A program made the translations under genes and the position numbers. Under the pieces are notes generated by a model, which was given only the letters and a program-made list of their open reading frames with translations, was not told the DNA's origin and ran no database searches. A DNA stretch of 31,826 nucleotides, from positions 1 through 31,826 of the forward strand of contig JAHHTI010000003.1 in NCBI GenBank assembly GCA_020024735.1, written 5' to 3'. Each line of letters begins with the position of its first letter. Position 1 is the first letter of the stretch. This DNA is from Mycoplasmataceae bacterium. GTDB taxonomy: Bacteria; Bacillota_I; Bacilli_A; Mycoplasmatales; Mycoplasmoidaceae. Of this stretch, positions 1-11,200 are shown piece after piece.

Positions 1-185
1 AACTCACATAAATAGCTTTCCTTATAGCTTTTATTTAGATCAGCTTGTAAAGCAGCAAGAATTGCATCTTCGTGAGCAATAAAAACTTGCTTTAGTTTTT
101 TTAAGCTAGCAATGCGATATTGAATATTTTCACAATCAAAGAATTCTTGGTGCGATTCTTTAATGTCAAGGATTACATTAGACAT
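1..185 (-). CDS. Aldehyde dehydrogenase family protein, N-terminal fragment (cut by window edge)
   Basis: Only the first 61 codons lie in the window; the gene runs off at position 1. The translation has the start typical of NAD(P)-dependent aldehyde dehydrogenases: an amphipathic segment RIASLKKLKQVFIAHEDAI followed by LAALQADLNKSYKESYLCE. This matches the family pattern R...L..L...I...E..I..AL..DL.KS..E, closest in style to class-3 or acylating-like enzymes. The Rossmann fold, catalytic Cys and Glu are outside the window, so substrate and activity cannot be judged. I chose the ATG at 185; it overlaps the end of the upstream membrane-protein gene by 13 bases, which suggests translational coupling. 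Family assignment is fairly good, specificity unknown. Confidence 0.7.
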   Translation of the reverse strand, partial: MSNVILDIKESHQEFFDCENIQYRIASLKKLKQVFIAHEDAILAALQADLNKSYKESYLCE

Positions 186-691
186 CTTATTAATACACTA
201 GCTGCACTAACAGTAGTTTCACCACTATCAGTACCAGCATCAGGAGCAGGAATATTAGGAACAGTATTAATATTAAAGTTATAAACTGCAGCTCTAGTAA
301 AAATGATAATAGATAGAAGTAATAAGACCATTAGAATTGCACATATGATTCATAATGCTAAATGGAAATAAGTTGATTTAGAAACTTGATTAATTCCAAT
401 CATTCATAGTGAGAATCAACATACAAAAGGAGCAGCCATTAAACAAAAAGCAAAAATACTCATTCCCCCAGCGGCATTCGTTAAGTTTTTGTTTTCAAAA
501 AGGTATTTTCCAAATCCTTCAGTTGGAGCAGATTTACCATTTAAAAAAGGACCATAGATAATACTTAATGATAAAAAGATAGAAAAACCAATAATGGCAA
601 TTAAATAAAAAATTAAGATTCTTAGATAAGATTTTTTAATGCCTTTTGGTTGTTGTAGAAATTCTTCAGTATTGATTTTAATCGATTTCAT
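173..691 (-). CDS. Three-TM membrane protein, unknown function
   Basis: 172 residues, read through two UGA Trp codons in the middle and one near residue 120. A basic N-terminal segment of about 22 residues precedes a first hydrophobic helix (about 24-46). A second follows at about 76-100, containing Trp residues encoded by UGA, and a third at about 112-136. A short polar tail rich in Asn, Pro, Gly and Thr ends the protein. No motif I recognise. The ATG at 691 sits directly after rbfA (1-base gap) and the 3' end overlaps the aldehyde dehydrogenase start, so it is the fifth gene of the nusA operon. An uncharacterised Mollicute membrane protein is the honest call. Confidence 0.7.
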
Positions 692-692
692 A

Positions 693-1055
693 TTATTCTC
701 CTTTTTCTTCCTTTGATTTTTTTATACTTTCTATTATTTTATCAATATTTTGTGCATAATCGATAGTTTTATCAATTTTAAATTTAATTACAGGGGTTTT
801 ATAGGTATCAATATTTTGCGCAATTTTAGATCTAAAAAAGCCTGTTAACTTAGCTAAATTATCAAGTACCTGGTCAATTTTAGTACGATCTAAACAATCA
901 ATATAGCAAGTTGCTAAAGAAAGGTCATTGGTAAGAGTAACATAGGTAACACGAGCAAATTTAACAATTTTATTATTTACTTCACGAGTAATAGTTTCAT
1001 TGATAACTCTTAAAATGATGGCTTCATAACGAGCAATTCTAACATTATTACCCAT
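693..1055 (-). CDS. rbfA: Ribosome-binding factor A
   Basis: 120 residues, the normal length for RbfA. It is a single KH-like domain protein that binds the immature 30S subunit near helix 1 of 16S rRNA and supports late small-subunit maturation and cold adaptation. The N-terminus (RIARYEAIILRVINETI) matches the family helix with the pattern R......I...I...I, followed by YVTLTNDLSLATCYIDCLD, equivalent to the conserved region where V.vs.DL..A.vyv. is usual. The C-terminal part KFKIDKTIDYAQNIDKII corresponds to the P.l.F..D.s...g..I..ll motif. It follows infB with a 2-base gap, the classical infB-rbfA order. Assignment is secure from motif order plus synteny. Confidence 0.92.
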   Translation of the reverse strand: MGNNVRIARYEAIILRVINETITREVNNKIVKFARVTYVTLTNDLSLATCYIDCLDRTKIDQVLDNLAKLTGFFRSKIAQNIDTYKTPVIKFKIDKTIDYAQNIDKIIESIKKSKEEKGE

Positions 1056-1057
1056 AA

Positions 1058-2893
1058 TTATTCTCCGTACTTCTTTTCAATAATTCGATAAACTTCAACA
1101 ATATCACCAACTTTTAAATCATTGTAGTTTTTAATAGTAATCCCACATTCTTTACCTTCAGTGACTTCACTAGCTTGGTCTTTATTGTGTTTTAAAGAAG
1201 AAACTTCCGAATTATATAGTACAACATCATCACGGATAACACGACACTTAGCATTTCGGTTTACTTTACCTGTTCTCACTGTACATCCTGCAATTGTTCC
1301 GACTGAAGAGTGGTGTCATAATTGTAAAACTTCCATTTCTCCAATAACTTCTTCAGTATAAATAGGATCTAGTACCCCTTTTAACATATTTTCTAATTCT
1401 TCTTTTAGTTTATAAATAATATCAAAGAAATAAATTAAGACATTTGAATTATTAGCTAATTCACTCATTGCTTTATTAGCTTTGATATTAAAAGAAATAA
1501 TAATTGCATTAGATGTTTGTGCTAAACGAATATCAGATTCAGTCACAGGACCGATTGCTGCTCTAATAGTAGTAATGGTAGCACCTTCAATATTAATTTT
1601 ATTAATTGTCCCCTTAATTGCTTCTAGTGAACCTTGGACATCAGCTTTTAAAATAATATTTAGATTTTTTAATTCTCCATTAGCGATTTGTTCTCTTACA
1701 TTAGCTAATTTTTTCTTTTGTGCATTTTCTTCTTTAACTTGTTTTAAACGAATTTTTTCAGCCAATTCTTTAGCTGCTTTTTCATCTTTTTGGACAATGA
1801 ATTTACATCCAGCCACAGGAACTTTTTCTAAACCTGAAATAATTACTGGTTTTGATAAAGAGGCTTCTAATAAAACATTTTTATTTTCATCATAAATTGT
1901 TCTAACTCTTCCATATGAACTTCCTGCCACTAAAAAATCACCTTTGGTTAAAGTACCATTTTGAATTAAAGCGGTAGCGACTGGTCCTTGACCTTTATCT
2001 AAATAAGCTTCAATAATAGTTCCATAAGCTAATTGATTAGGATTAGCTTTTAATTCCATAACATCACTTAAGGTTAAAATGGCATCTAGTAATTGATTAA
2101 TTCCATCACCTGTATAAGCTGAACCTTTAACAAAGATGGTATCTCCACCCCATTCTTCACATACAAGATTACGTTCTGATAATTGAGAAATAACTTTATC
2201 TGGATTCGCAGTTTCTTTATCCATTTTATTAACAAATACAACAATTGGAACATTTGCTGCCTTAGCGTGGTCAATAGCTTCTTCAGTTTGCATCTTGACA
2301 CCATCATCTGCCGCAACCACTAATACAACAATATCAGTAATATTGGCTCCACGAGCTCGCATTTCACTAAAAGCTTCATGTCCTGGAGTATCAATAAAGG
2401 TAATAGGGCTTTCTTTTCTGGTAATTTGATAAGCACCAATATGTTGGGTAATTCCACCGGCTTCACCCGCTGTAATATGGGATAGACGAATTTTATCAAG
2501 AAGGGTAGTCTTTCCATGATCAACATGTCCCATAATAGTAACTACAGGTGGTCTTTTAACATTAGCTTTATCATTCTTATCAAAAGCAATGTTATCTAAA
2601 ACATTTTCCGCACTAACTTCTTTTTCTACTTTAAAGTCTAAGTTATTTTCTAAACACAATTCACCAATTTGTTCTACTTGTAAAACATCATTAATGTTAA
2701 GCATTACTCCTTTTAGAAAAAAATACTTCAAAATTTCAGAGGGAGATTTATTAATTTTTTGAGCAAATTCACCAACTGTTAAAGGAGCAGTAAAAATAAA
2801 AACACCATCTTTAACTCCTACATCTACAGCTTTCAAATGTTCTTTGAAATTGATATAGGTTCTCGTATCATTTTTCTTATTATTTTTAGCCAT
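1058..2893 (-). CDS. infB: Translation initiation factor IF-2
   Basis: 611 residues, including one UGA Trp at 1316-1318. This is the GTPase that places initiator fMet-tRNA on the 30S subunit and drives subunit joining. Visible motifs: G1 GHVDHGKT at residues 122-129, G3 DTPGHEAF at about 168-175, G4 NKMD at 222-225, then the IF-2 domain II/III/IV series ending in GDIVEVYRIIEKK. The N-terminal extension is very short compared with enteric IF-2 and consists of one IF2-N type domain (LTVGEFAQKINKSPSEILK), as usual in Mollicutes. The ATG at 2893 is preceded by AAGGAGGC, a good Shine-Dalgarno sequence. It lies between ylxR and rbfA, the standard Firmicute order. Confidence 0.97.
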
Positions 2894-2906
2894 AGATGCC
2901 TCCTTG

Positions 2907-3116
2907 TTAAGATTTTTTTATTTTCTTCTTTAATGCTTGGATACAAATGTTAGGTAATACATCTTTTTTAAAGTAATACCCACGACCAGTCATATTTTGT
3001 TGCTCATCGTAAAGGATTTGATTATCTTTAATTACATATCTTTGTAATTGAGATTTATGACAAATTTCTCTAGTAACAAGACATTTACGATAATTATTTT
3101 TTGTTTTCTTGCTCAT
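2907..3116 (-). CDS. ylxR: YlxR/RnpM family RNA-binding protein (DUF448)
   Basis: 69 residues, shorter than the usual 85-95. The family signature is visible: YRKCLVTREICHKSQLQRYV (conserved R.C...re...K..L.R.v) and then MTGRGYYFKKD, the GRGaY motif of YlxR. In Bacillus the protein binds RNA, and a homologue (RnpM) binds and modulates RNase P; the location between nusA and infB is the conserved context. The ATG at 3116 lies inside the 3' end of nusA, giving a 23-base overlap in a different frame, so translation is likely coupled. RNase P RNA is also encoded in this window (29428-29770). Family call is solid; cellular role is inferred from homologues. Confidence 0.9.
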   Translation of the reverse strand: MSKKTKNNYRKCLVTREICHKSQLQRYVIKDNQILYDEQQNMTGRGYYFKKDVLPNICIQALKKKIKKS

Positions 3117-4560
3117 TTAAAATATCATTGATTTCATCAGCAAATTCATCTTCGAAAGCACTGAAGTCAGTATTATCATAATCAAAATCTTCTAATGAAT
3201 TATCTTCATCAATGTCTACTTGATGATTTTTAGTGTATTGACTCTTTTCAACATTCAAGTTTTTATAAATATCATCATTAGAGAAATTGTTTTCATCTAA
3301 TTGAGATAATAATTCATCGTTTGACATATAGTCGTTGATATTAACTCTAGCACTACGACGATTACCACTCATTGGGGTAGTTGGACGAGGACTATTATAA
3401 GTATTTGGTGATTTAGCAAAACCATACTTACTATAGTCAATTGGACTATATTCTAAATGTACTGCCGCAGCTTGTTGTACAGTTAAAATATCGATTGAAC
3501 ATCCTACTAATTTTGAAATTAATCTAATATTAAATCCTTTTTTACCAATAACAATTGCTAGTTTATCTTCACTTACTACTAGAGTAGCGTGAGGAATATC
3601 TTCTTCAGTTTTAGCTGGGATAAAACTTAAACCTTCTAAGTTTCTAGCACCAACAGCAGTGATTAAGAAATCTTTCTTATCTTCAACATAAGGAATTACT
3701 TCAATTTTTTCATTTTGTAATTGTTCACTTAAAGCTTTAATTCTTGAACCTTTAGGACCAACACAAATTCCTACTGGATCAAAAGAAGCGTTTGTGTTAG
3801 CAACTACTGCAATTTTAGTTTTAAAACCGGCAATTCTTTCAATCTTAACAATTTCAATTTCTCCAGTTGCAATTTCAGGAATTTCTAAAGAAATAATTTT
3901 CTTTACAAATCCAGCATCAGCTCTAGAAAGGATGATAGGTCATCCTCTAGATTGTTGTTTTACTTCTTTAACATAATATTTATATTTTTCACCTGGTCTT
4001 AATACTTCACCTGGGATACATTCTTTATTAGATAAGAAACCGAAGTGTTTACCTTCATCTAATTCAACTAAGTAGAACTTATTTTTTTCATCATACTTTT
4101 CAATAGGAGCAGTAATTAATTCTCCTACTTTATCGATTCAAGCATCAAAAATTTTTGAATTGTTTAATTCATTTAATTTTTGTTTAAAGATTTGAATGAT
4201 TTGTCTAATATCTTTGTCATCAAAATTCTTAGGTGATAAGACATCAAAAGGTCTCTTGCAAACATCACCGATTGCATAGTTTCCGAATTTCTTTGCATCA
4301 TCAATAGTGATTTCAAAGAAATCATCATATTCCCCATCTTGTAAATTATCAATAACTTTTAGTTCTTCATAAGCATCAATAATTCCATTATCAACATCAA
4401 CGTTAACAAATAATGTACATTCTTCTTTTGATTTCTTATAAACTTTAATAATTGAGTTAGCAATGATATCTCCAATTTTTCCACTAGAAATTTCATATTC
4501 TTTTGCTACAGCTTTTAAAGCTTCAATAAATGCTGCTGGATTAATTTTTGTGTTGGCCAT
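3094..4560 (-). CDS. nusA: Transcription termination/antitermination factor NusA
   Basis: 488 residues with UGA Trp codons (for example residue 141). NusA binds RNA polymerase at the RNA exit channel and modulates pausing, intrinsic termination and antitermination. Domains in order: N-terminal polymerase-binding domain (about 1-135), S1 domain beginning at WIDKVGELITAPIEKYD (about 141-205), KH1 containing DPVGICVGPKGSRIKAL, KH2 containing LAIVIGKKGFNIRLISKLVG, then a C-terminal tail of about 100 residues that is strongly acidic (EDFDYDNTDFSAFEDEFADE). The acidic tail replaces the AR repeats of enteric NusA. The ATG at 4560 is preceded by AAGGAAGG. First gene of the operon; rimP, usually upstream in Firmicutes, is not here. 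Confidence 0.96.
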
Positions 4561-4592
4561 AATTCCTTCCTTTTTACCAATATAAATAAAAG

Positions 4593-4616
4593 ATTATTTG
4601 AGTCGCCTCAAATAAC
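4593..4616 (-). promoter_or_regulatory. nusA leader hairpin with GNRA tetraloop and U-rich tail (possible attenuator)
   Basis: On the minus strand a 9-bp perfect stem, TTATTTGAG paired with CTCAAATAA, closes a four-base GCGA loop. It is extendable outward by a G-U pair and two more pairs. It is followed by a T-rich run (TCTTTTATTTATATT). It lies between the predicted nusA -10 box and the nusA Shine-Dalgarno, so it would form at or within a few bases of the mRNA 5' end. It could be a 5' stabilising stem-loop, a NusA-responsive attenuator, or the terminator of the upstream lipoprotein gene. The structure is directly visible; function is inference. Confidence 0.6.
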
Positions 4617-4624
4617 CTATGATT

Positions 4625-4630
4625 ATTATA
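4625..4630 (-). promoter_or_regulatory. Promoter -10 box for the nusA operon
   Basis: A perfect TATAAT on the minus strand inside the near-palindrome TTATTATATAATAA. No good -35 hexamer is visible 16-18 bases upstream, which is common in Mollicutes. The predicted start near 4618 gives a leader of about 58 bases containing the hairpin and the ribosome binding site. Confidence 0.6.
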
Positions 4631-4684
4631 TAATAAATGAAAAAATATTGGTATCTTTTTAAACAGATAATTAAAAAATATAGA

Positions 4685-5161
4685 CTATTTGGTTGGTTTT
4701 AAATAAGTTCATTCTGCATAGATATTAGAATCTTGCTTAAAACTAATACGGAAAGTAAGGGTAGTATCAGTAGGAGAAAAATTAGTAATTTGAAAGCACT
4801 TACTTAAATATTTTGGAACATCTGTTCAAGCTATCACTTTTGAACCAACATCAACTTTATCAAAATGAATTTCAAGAATAAAGTTAAATAAATCATTTTC
4901 ACTCTTTGATATGGTTTCAAATTCATATAGAGCAACATTTTCTCCAGCTTGTTTTATCTTTTCATATACAGTATTATTGTAAGAATCTAGAAATTCTTTA
5001 GCTTCTTCACTAGTTAAAGATATTTCATTGACATTTTGATTAGATTCAGCACTATTGTTATTAGAAGAACAACTAACCATTGAAGTTGCTAATGGTATAG
5101 AAATACTAATTCCACCTAATACTAAAGCACATGTAATTCCTATTTTTTTTGCTAATTTCAT
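4685..5161 (-). CDS. Putative small lipoprotein
   Basis: 158 residues with UGA Trp codons at 4826-4828 and near the C-terminus. The N-terminus MKLAKKIGITC is followed by a hydrophobic segment and a Mollicute-type lipobox, LATSMVSC, with the lipidated Cys at about residue 31 and then SSNNN. The mature part starts with a low-complexity Ser/Asn/Glu linker, then a compact domain of about 110 residues (EEAKEFLDSYNNTVYEKI, later TLTFRISFKQ). It resembles the general design of short Mycoplasma surface lipoproteins but I do not recognise the family. A ribosome binding site (GAGAGAGGAAT) lies upstream of the ATG at 5161. It is divergent from the giant repeat protein gene. Confidence 0.8.
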
Positions 5162-5227
5162 ACAATTATTCCTCTCTCTTAAATTTTAACAAAAAAATTA
5201 AAATTAAAATCATTAACATACGAAAAA

Positions 5228-5233
5228 ATTATA
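5228..5233 (-). promoter_or_regulatory. Promoter -10 box for the lipoprotein gene 4685-5161
   Basis: TATAAT on the minus strand about 67 bases before the ATG at 5161; a second TATAAT occurs at 5241-5246 on the same strand. The divergent gene's -10 box lies only some 20 bases away, so the two promoters occupy the same AT-rich patch and may compete for polymerase. Confidence 0.45.
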
Positions 5234-5251
5234 TTTAGATATTATATTTAA

Positions 5252-5257
5252 TATAAT
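5252..5257 (+). promoter_or_regulatory. Promoter -10 box for the giant surface protein gene; near-leaderless
   Basis: TATAAT lies 10 bases before the ATG at 5268, so a start about 7 bases downstream would leave a leader of only about 4 bases. No Shine-Dalgarno is present before this ATG. An alternative -10 (TATTAT, 5240-5245) would give a leader near 16 bases, still without a ribosome binding site. Confidence 0.5.
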
Positions 5258-5267
5258 ATAAATACCA

Positions 5268-8200
5268 ATGTTAAGCACAAAATTAAAAAAACAAAAGTCT
5301 AAAAAAATATTAAAGTATTCTACACTAAGTTTTATTGCCTTAAGTGTGGTAGGTTTATCTTTGTGTGGAAAATATGAGTTTAATCTTTTTAATGGTTCAA
5401 GTTCAGCGACAGTTAGCAATAGCTTCTATGATGCTAGTGCTGGTAAAAGATCAACTCCTCCTGATTGAGATAGTTTCAATGTACCTTCATTAAAATCAAA
5501 GTGAGCACCTAGAGTAGCTACTAAGTATTTAGATAACACTCGGATAGAATATAACATGATTCCTGATAATACTGTTATTCGATGAAGAGATATTAAACCT
5601 GATAAGCTTCCAAACACAGCAGATGCACTTCTTAGTTGAGATGTCATAAGTAAAAAAGCTAGTATTGAAGATTCTCCTAATGTTTATCAAGAAATTAACC
5701 CTTGATTAAAAAGAACATTCGATGCTTCTCAAATTGGCAAAAATCCTTACAACTATAAAGAAAGAGAAAGATTAAAATTAGTAAAAGGTTCTAAATGATT
5801 ATTTCTAGTTATGGGTCGTACAAGTATGACACAAACTTATGCGAGATTTTATAATATTCGACCTAAAACTCCTGATGATCAATCTGTTACTGTTTCGTTG
5901 GCAATACAATATAAAGAAACGATAAATACAACTGATCCTGATAGAATTTTTGGTTGATATGGAAATGATTTAGTTATTACTGCTAATGATATTGAACCGA
6001 CTGATTTTAGTGATTTGACAATTGATATTAATAAACCTGAAGAATATGCTAATGCAACAATTGCTAATCAATTGACATTTAAAGAAGAAGTTTTAGAAAA
6101 AGCTAAAAAAGCAAGAAACTCTATTCCTAATACTGCAGAATTTGTTAAATTTGAAAATATTACTAATGAAATTGATACTGAACATCCATATGCTCTAGGA
6201 AGGATTATTGTTAAAGTAACATTAGATTCATACTATAACAAAGATAGTATTCTTGTTAATCTAGAGAGTAAAGAAACAATTAATATATATGTGCAAGGTT
6301 TTAAGAAATATAACACCGATGATATTTCGTCTGGAAAAGTAATTCATTGCGATCCTGCTATTTATTCTAAAAATTTATATTTAAGTGATTTAACAGAACC
6401 TGAAAATCTTAACACAACTGTGAATTTTATTGCTAGCAATATTAAAGAACTAATTGGTGGTAAATTGGTTGATGCAACACTTGATACTTTTTCACCTGAC
6501 TATATTTTAAGTTCATCTATTAGTGTTAACTATGATACTAATGATTTAAGTAAAGGAACAATTAGTTTTGATATTGCTCCTAATCGAACTTATCTTAATG
6601 GGTTAGTTAACCATAATCCAATGCATATTTCTTTTGCTGTTGATTCTTTTTATACAACAGGGCTTTCAACTGCCTTCCCTACAGAAATAGAACTATATGG
6701 TGAGACTGCTACTGCTAACCAATGAAGAAATGTAGCTAATAAAATCAAAACTGAATATACTAAAAAGATTATTCAACCATATCCATCCCTACCACCAGTA
6801 CTACCTGCAAATGTTTCTTTTTTACCTGGAGAAACAATTGATGAAAGAGCTGGAACTGTGGATTTTAGCGTTTCTTTAGATCCTCATACTTGTTACTCGA
6901 ATGGATTTATTAATACTACTTCTTCGAATCAAATTTTAAAAGTGAGAGGTTTTCAACGAGTTATTTATGCCACTGAATTCAAATATGGTGATGTAGATGT
7001 TTCAGACTATTATGGGAATATTTATGCTGATGATTCAATTACCGTTGCCCAATTAAAAGATTATATTGTAAAGAATCCTAACAAATTTTTTATTAATCCA
7101 CCTTCATCATTTAATGGTGATAATTTAATTAATTTTAGAATTGTTAATCATAGTATCACTGCAGGAACTATAGAAATTTCTTTTTCATTAAATACTTATA
7201 TGGACAAGGATGGGAATTTAGTTGATCCTAGTGATGGAAAACCTCCATTAGGTCCAAAAACTTTTATTTTAAGAGGTTTTGACACTAAAGGTTTAACCAC
7301 TATCGTTACTGACCCTTTTAACATCAAAGGGATGGATACAATTCCAGCTTTAGATGTCAAAAACGATACTGCTTTACAAGATCAACTATTGACTAAAATT
7401 ATTGAACAAGGTGCTATTACTAATGTGGCTAATCACGATTCTATAACTAAAGACAACTTAGAGATAATAGCCATTAATGACTATAACAATGTTAATGGAT
7501 GATTAAAAATCAATCTTAAAATTAAAGATAGTAAGTATTGGTCAGATGGTGTGACGCTTAAAGAACATATTGTACCATTAACCATTAATGGTTTTAATCG
7601 GAGTGCACCTACAGAATTTGCTAATGTATTAAAAGTTGATGGTACAGATACATTTAATAGTTATTATGCTACAACTGATGTTGATAAGACATTAATTAAG
7701 AATTTTATTGCTTCTCATTCCAATTTATTTTATTCTAATCCAGTAGAACCTACTGATGCTAGTAACATTGATAATATTAAGATAACCAATGCAAAAATTG
7801 CTGATGGTGAAATTTGAGTTACTTTTGAATTAAATAAATATTTAAACCGTGATGGACATGTTATTAATGGAGAACCTTTTCCATCGCCAACTTTTAGAAT
7901 TACTGGTTTCTCAACCGAAGGATTAACCACTTCTGTTCAAAATAATGTGAGATTAACAGGCTTTACTTCAGTGGTAGCTTCTGAAATTAAAGAAACCGAT
8001 CCACGATTAATCAATGCGATTGCCACTCAAAATGTGATTGTTGACCCTTCTAGTCCAGTAATTGATGGAGATATTGGTATTGCTATTAGAAACTATAATA
8101 ATATTGAAGGTTCAATTACCATTGATTTAACAATTAAGAATGAAAAAGCATGAACTAATGGAAAAAAAGAAATCACTAAAACCTTTAAAGATATTAAACT

Positions 8201-11200
8201 ATTAGGTTTCACTGAAATGGAAGCTACCTCTTTTGTTAGCCCAACCACTGAATTTGATATCACTGGGACTCCTTTAGCTGATTATTTTGCTAATGAAAGT
8301 ATTCCAGAAAATGAATTAAAAGCATATATTTTTGCTCACAAGGGAGACTTCTTTACTAACGATATCAAAGGTACTAGTGTTGATAATATTAAAGATATAA
8401 GTATTCTTTCAGATATTAGTCACGGAACAATTAAAGTTAAATTTCGTTTAAATCAATTTTTAGGAAGAGATGGTAAATTCTATTATGGTAGTGATGCTTA
8501 CTATAATTTTATTGAATCTCCATATTATACCTTTACTGGTTTTAATACCAAAGGGATTACAACTAAAGTCGCTCCATCAACAAGATTAGATGGCTATGAT
8601 GGTGAAGTGGCTTCAGATTATTATGAAAAATTAAATAATAATAGTGACCCTGCTTTAAGATTAAAACTATTAACTAGTATTTTAGATAAACATATCATCA
8701 CTGATTGTACTAATAAGAAAGAACCAACCATTGGAGATATTAATGTAGTGAAAGTAACTGACTACAACGATATTGAAGGAAGTATTACTATTACTTTACA
8801 AATTTCTAATGGATTATATTGAGAAAATGGAAGAATTATTTCTATTCGTAATGTTCCTAACATTAAACTAACTGGTTTTAAAACCATGAAACAAACTAAT
8901 TTTGTTACCACTACAAGAATTGATATAAGTGGTACTACTTTTGCTGGTAAACAAGCAACCAATCGAATTACTGATGAAGATTTAAAAACTTTTATTATTA
9001 AAAATATTGCACTTTTCTTAGACAATCCACTTGATGCTACTAGTGAAAATAACATTGTTAATTTTAGAAGTTACCGTAATCCAGAAAGCGGAGAAATTAG
9101 TATTGATTTTTATTTAAATCGTTTTATGAATAGTGATGGGCATCCAATTAAAGGAGACAATCCTTCTTCAACCACTTTATTACCATCACCTCATTTTGTT
9201 TTATATGGTTTTGATAATACTGGTCTAACCACTGAGATACCAGAAAAAATTGCCACTGGATTAAGTGATATTATTCCTTCTAATGTTAAGAATAGTATTG
9301 ATGATCAAAATCGTATTATTACTGGCATTATTGATAGTGGATTAATTACAGGAGTAGCTTATAAAGAAAAATTAAAACCTGAAGATCTTCGCATCAAGAG
9401 AATCATTAATTACAATGATGTATTAGGTGAAGTGGAATTAGCTTTAACTATTACTAATGGTAAGTATTGAAAAAATGCCACTGTCATTTCTTCCCAAGAT
9501 GTACGTGTTACTATTACCGGATTACATTCTACTAAACCAACTGAATTTGCAACAATCCATGAGGTTGATGCTAGCAAAGTCTTTGCTAAGCAATATGCAA
9601 GTAATAATATTGATAAAAATGCTCTAGCTGATTTTATTGTTGATAATGTTCCTTTATTCTTACAAAATCCTGTAGGAGAGTTAAAAACAAGTAATATATT
9701 AAATATTGTAGTTGATGATGCTACTACTGATATCACTAAAGGAAGATTAGGAATTAATTTTGAAATTAATTCTTATATGGCTGATTATGGGCATTTAATT
9801 TCTCCTGAAGATAATTTAACGTTGAAATCACCAACATTTATTTTAACTGGATTTAAAGCTACTGGATTAACTACTGAAATTGTAGGCGGGGAATTAGATG
9901 ATGTTGCTAATATTCTTCCTTCTACTGTAAAAAACAGTTATAGTAGCAAGGATCGGATTGCTAATGCGATTATTAGAAAAGGGTATATTCGTGATACTTC
10001 TTTCAATAAAAAAATTAGTGCCCGTGATCTTTCTTTAGATGTGGTTGATTTTAATGATAAAGAAGGTAATATCACATTAGCTATTACTATTCAAAATAAT
10101 TTGTCTTGAGAAAATGGGAAACCAATTATGGCTAAAACTTTCCCACCTCTAGTATTTTCTCATCTAAATACAGTTTTACCAACCACTATTAAAACAGGCG
10201 TTGCACCGATTGTTGATAATGAATTAAGCAACTCAATTGCGATTGATTATTCAATTAATGAAACACAAAATTATGTTTTCCAACATTTAGAAAAATTTGT
10301 TGATAACCCTCCTGCTTCTTTAAAACTATCAGATGTAGTGATTCTTGATTTCAAGCAAAATTTAAACTTAGGACAAGTGACTTTTAAAATCGCTTTAAAA
10401 CAATATATTAATGATACTAATGGACATTTAGTTGTGGATGCTAATGAAACTTCCACTCCACCATGATTAGTTTCAACTGATACTTTTGTTTTAAGTGGTT
10501 TTATGTATGGGGATATTTTTACTACTAGTGTTAAAACCAAAGAATTTAATTTAGAAGGTGTAAGTAATATATATGCTGAAAATGTGAGTGACTATGATGA
10601 AAGCATTAAACGTAGTATTTTAAAGAATATCCAACGAAATATTATTAATTTAGCCTATAAGATTGAACCAAGTGCTTTATCTACATATGATATTGATTAT
10701 GAAATTGTGGCAGGTTCAAGTGTTAATAAAGATGGAACTTTAAAAGCTCATATTTTCCTTAAGAATAAAAAAGGATGAATTGAAGGGGTGACTCAACCAC
10801 GACTTGATTTAGGTGAATTTACCCTTAAAGGATTTAAAACTATTGGATTAACAACTACTATTGATACTTCTACTATTACTATTAATGCTGGTCCTTTAAA
10901 AGAAATCTATGCGAATAACTTTGATAATACCCATGCCAATGATTTAAAAGATATCATTATCAATCAAAAAATCATTAAAAATACCACTCTTGGAGAAGCT
11001 CTTTATAAAACTGATATTAGTTTTGAAAACATTACTAATATCGATCCGGAAAAAGGTTCACTGACATTAAATATTGCCATTATTAATCAAAAGGCATGAA
11101 AAGATGGGGTTAAAGAAAATAAGCATATTTTTGAAAACATCAACATTGTTGGTTTTAAGAAATATGAAAAACCTGTGATGAAAATTAAAGAGATAGATAT

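Noticed and set aside
1482..1895. Plus-strand ORF of 137 residues opposite infB
   Set aside because: It is the mirror of the infB coding strand, has no ribosome binding site and no recognisable motif.
2086..2526. Two minus-strand ORFs inside infB in another frame
   Set aside because: Shadow frames of a well-defined IF-2 gene; no independent support.
7906..7976. A doubled GF motif inside one repeat unit read as an extra unit
   Set aside because: The two motifs are only about 53 bases apart and the second lacks the rest of a unit.
8762..9736. Minus-strand ORFs within the surface protein
   Set aside because: Open by codon bias opposite the repeat gene, no start signals, no motifs.
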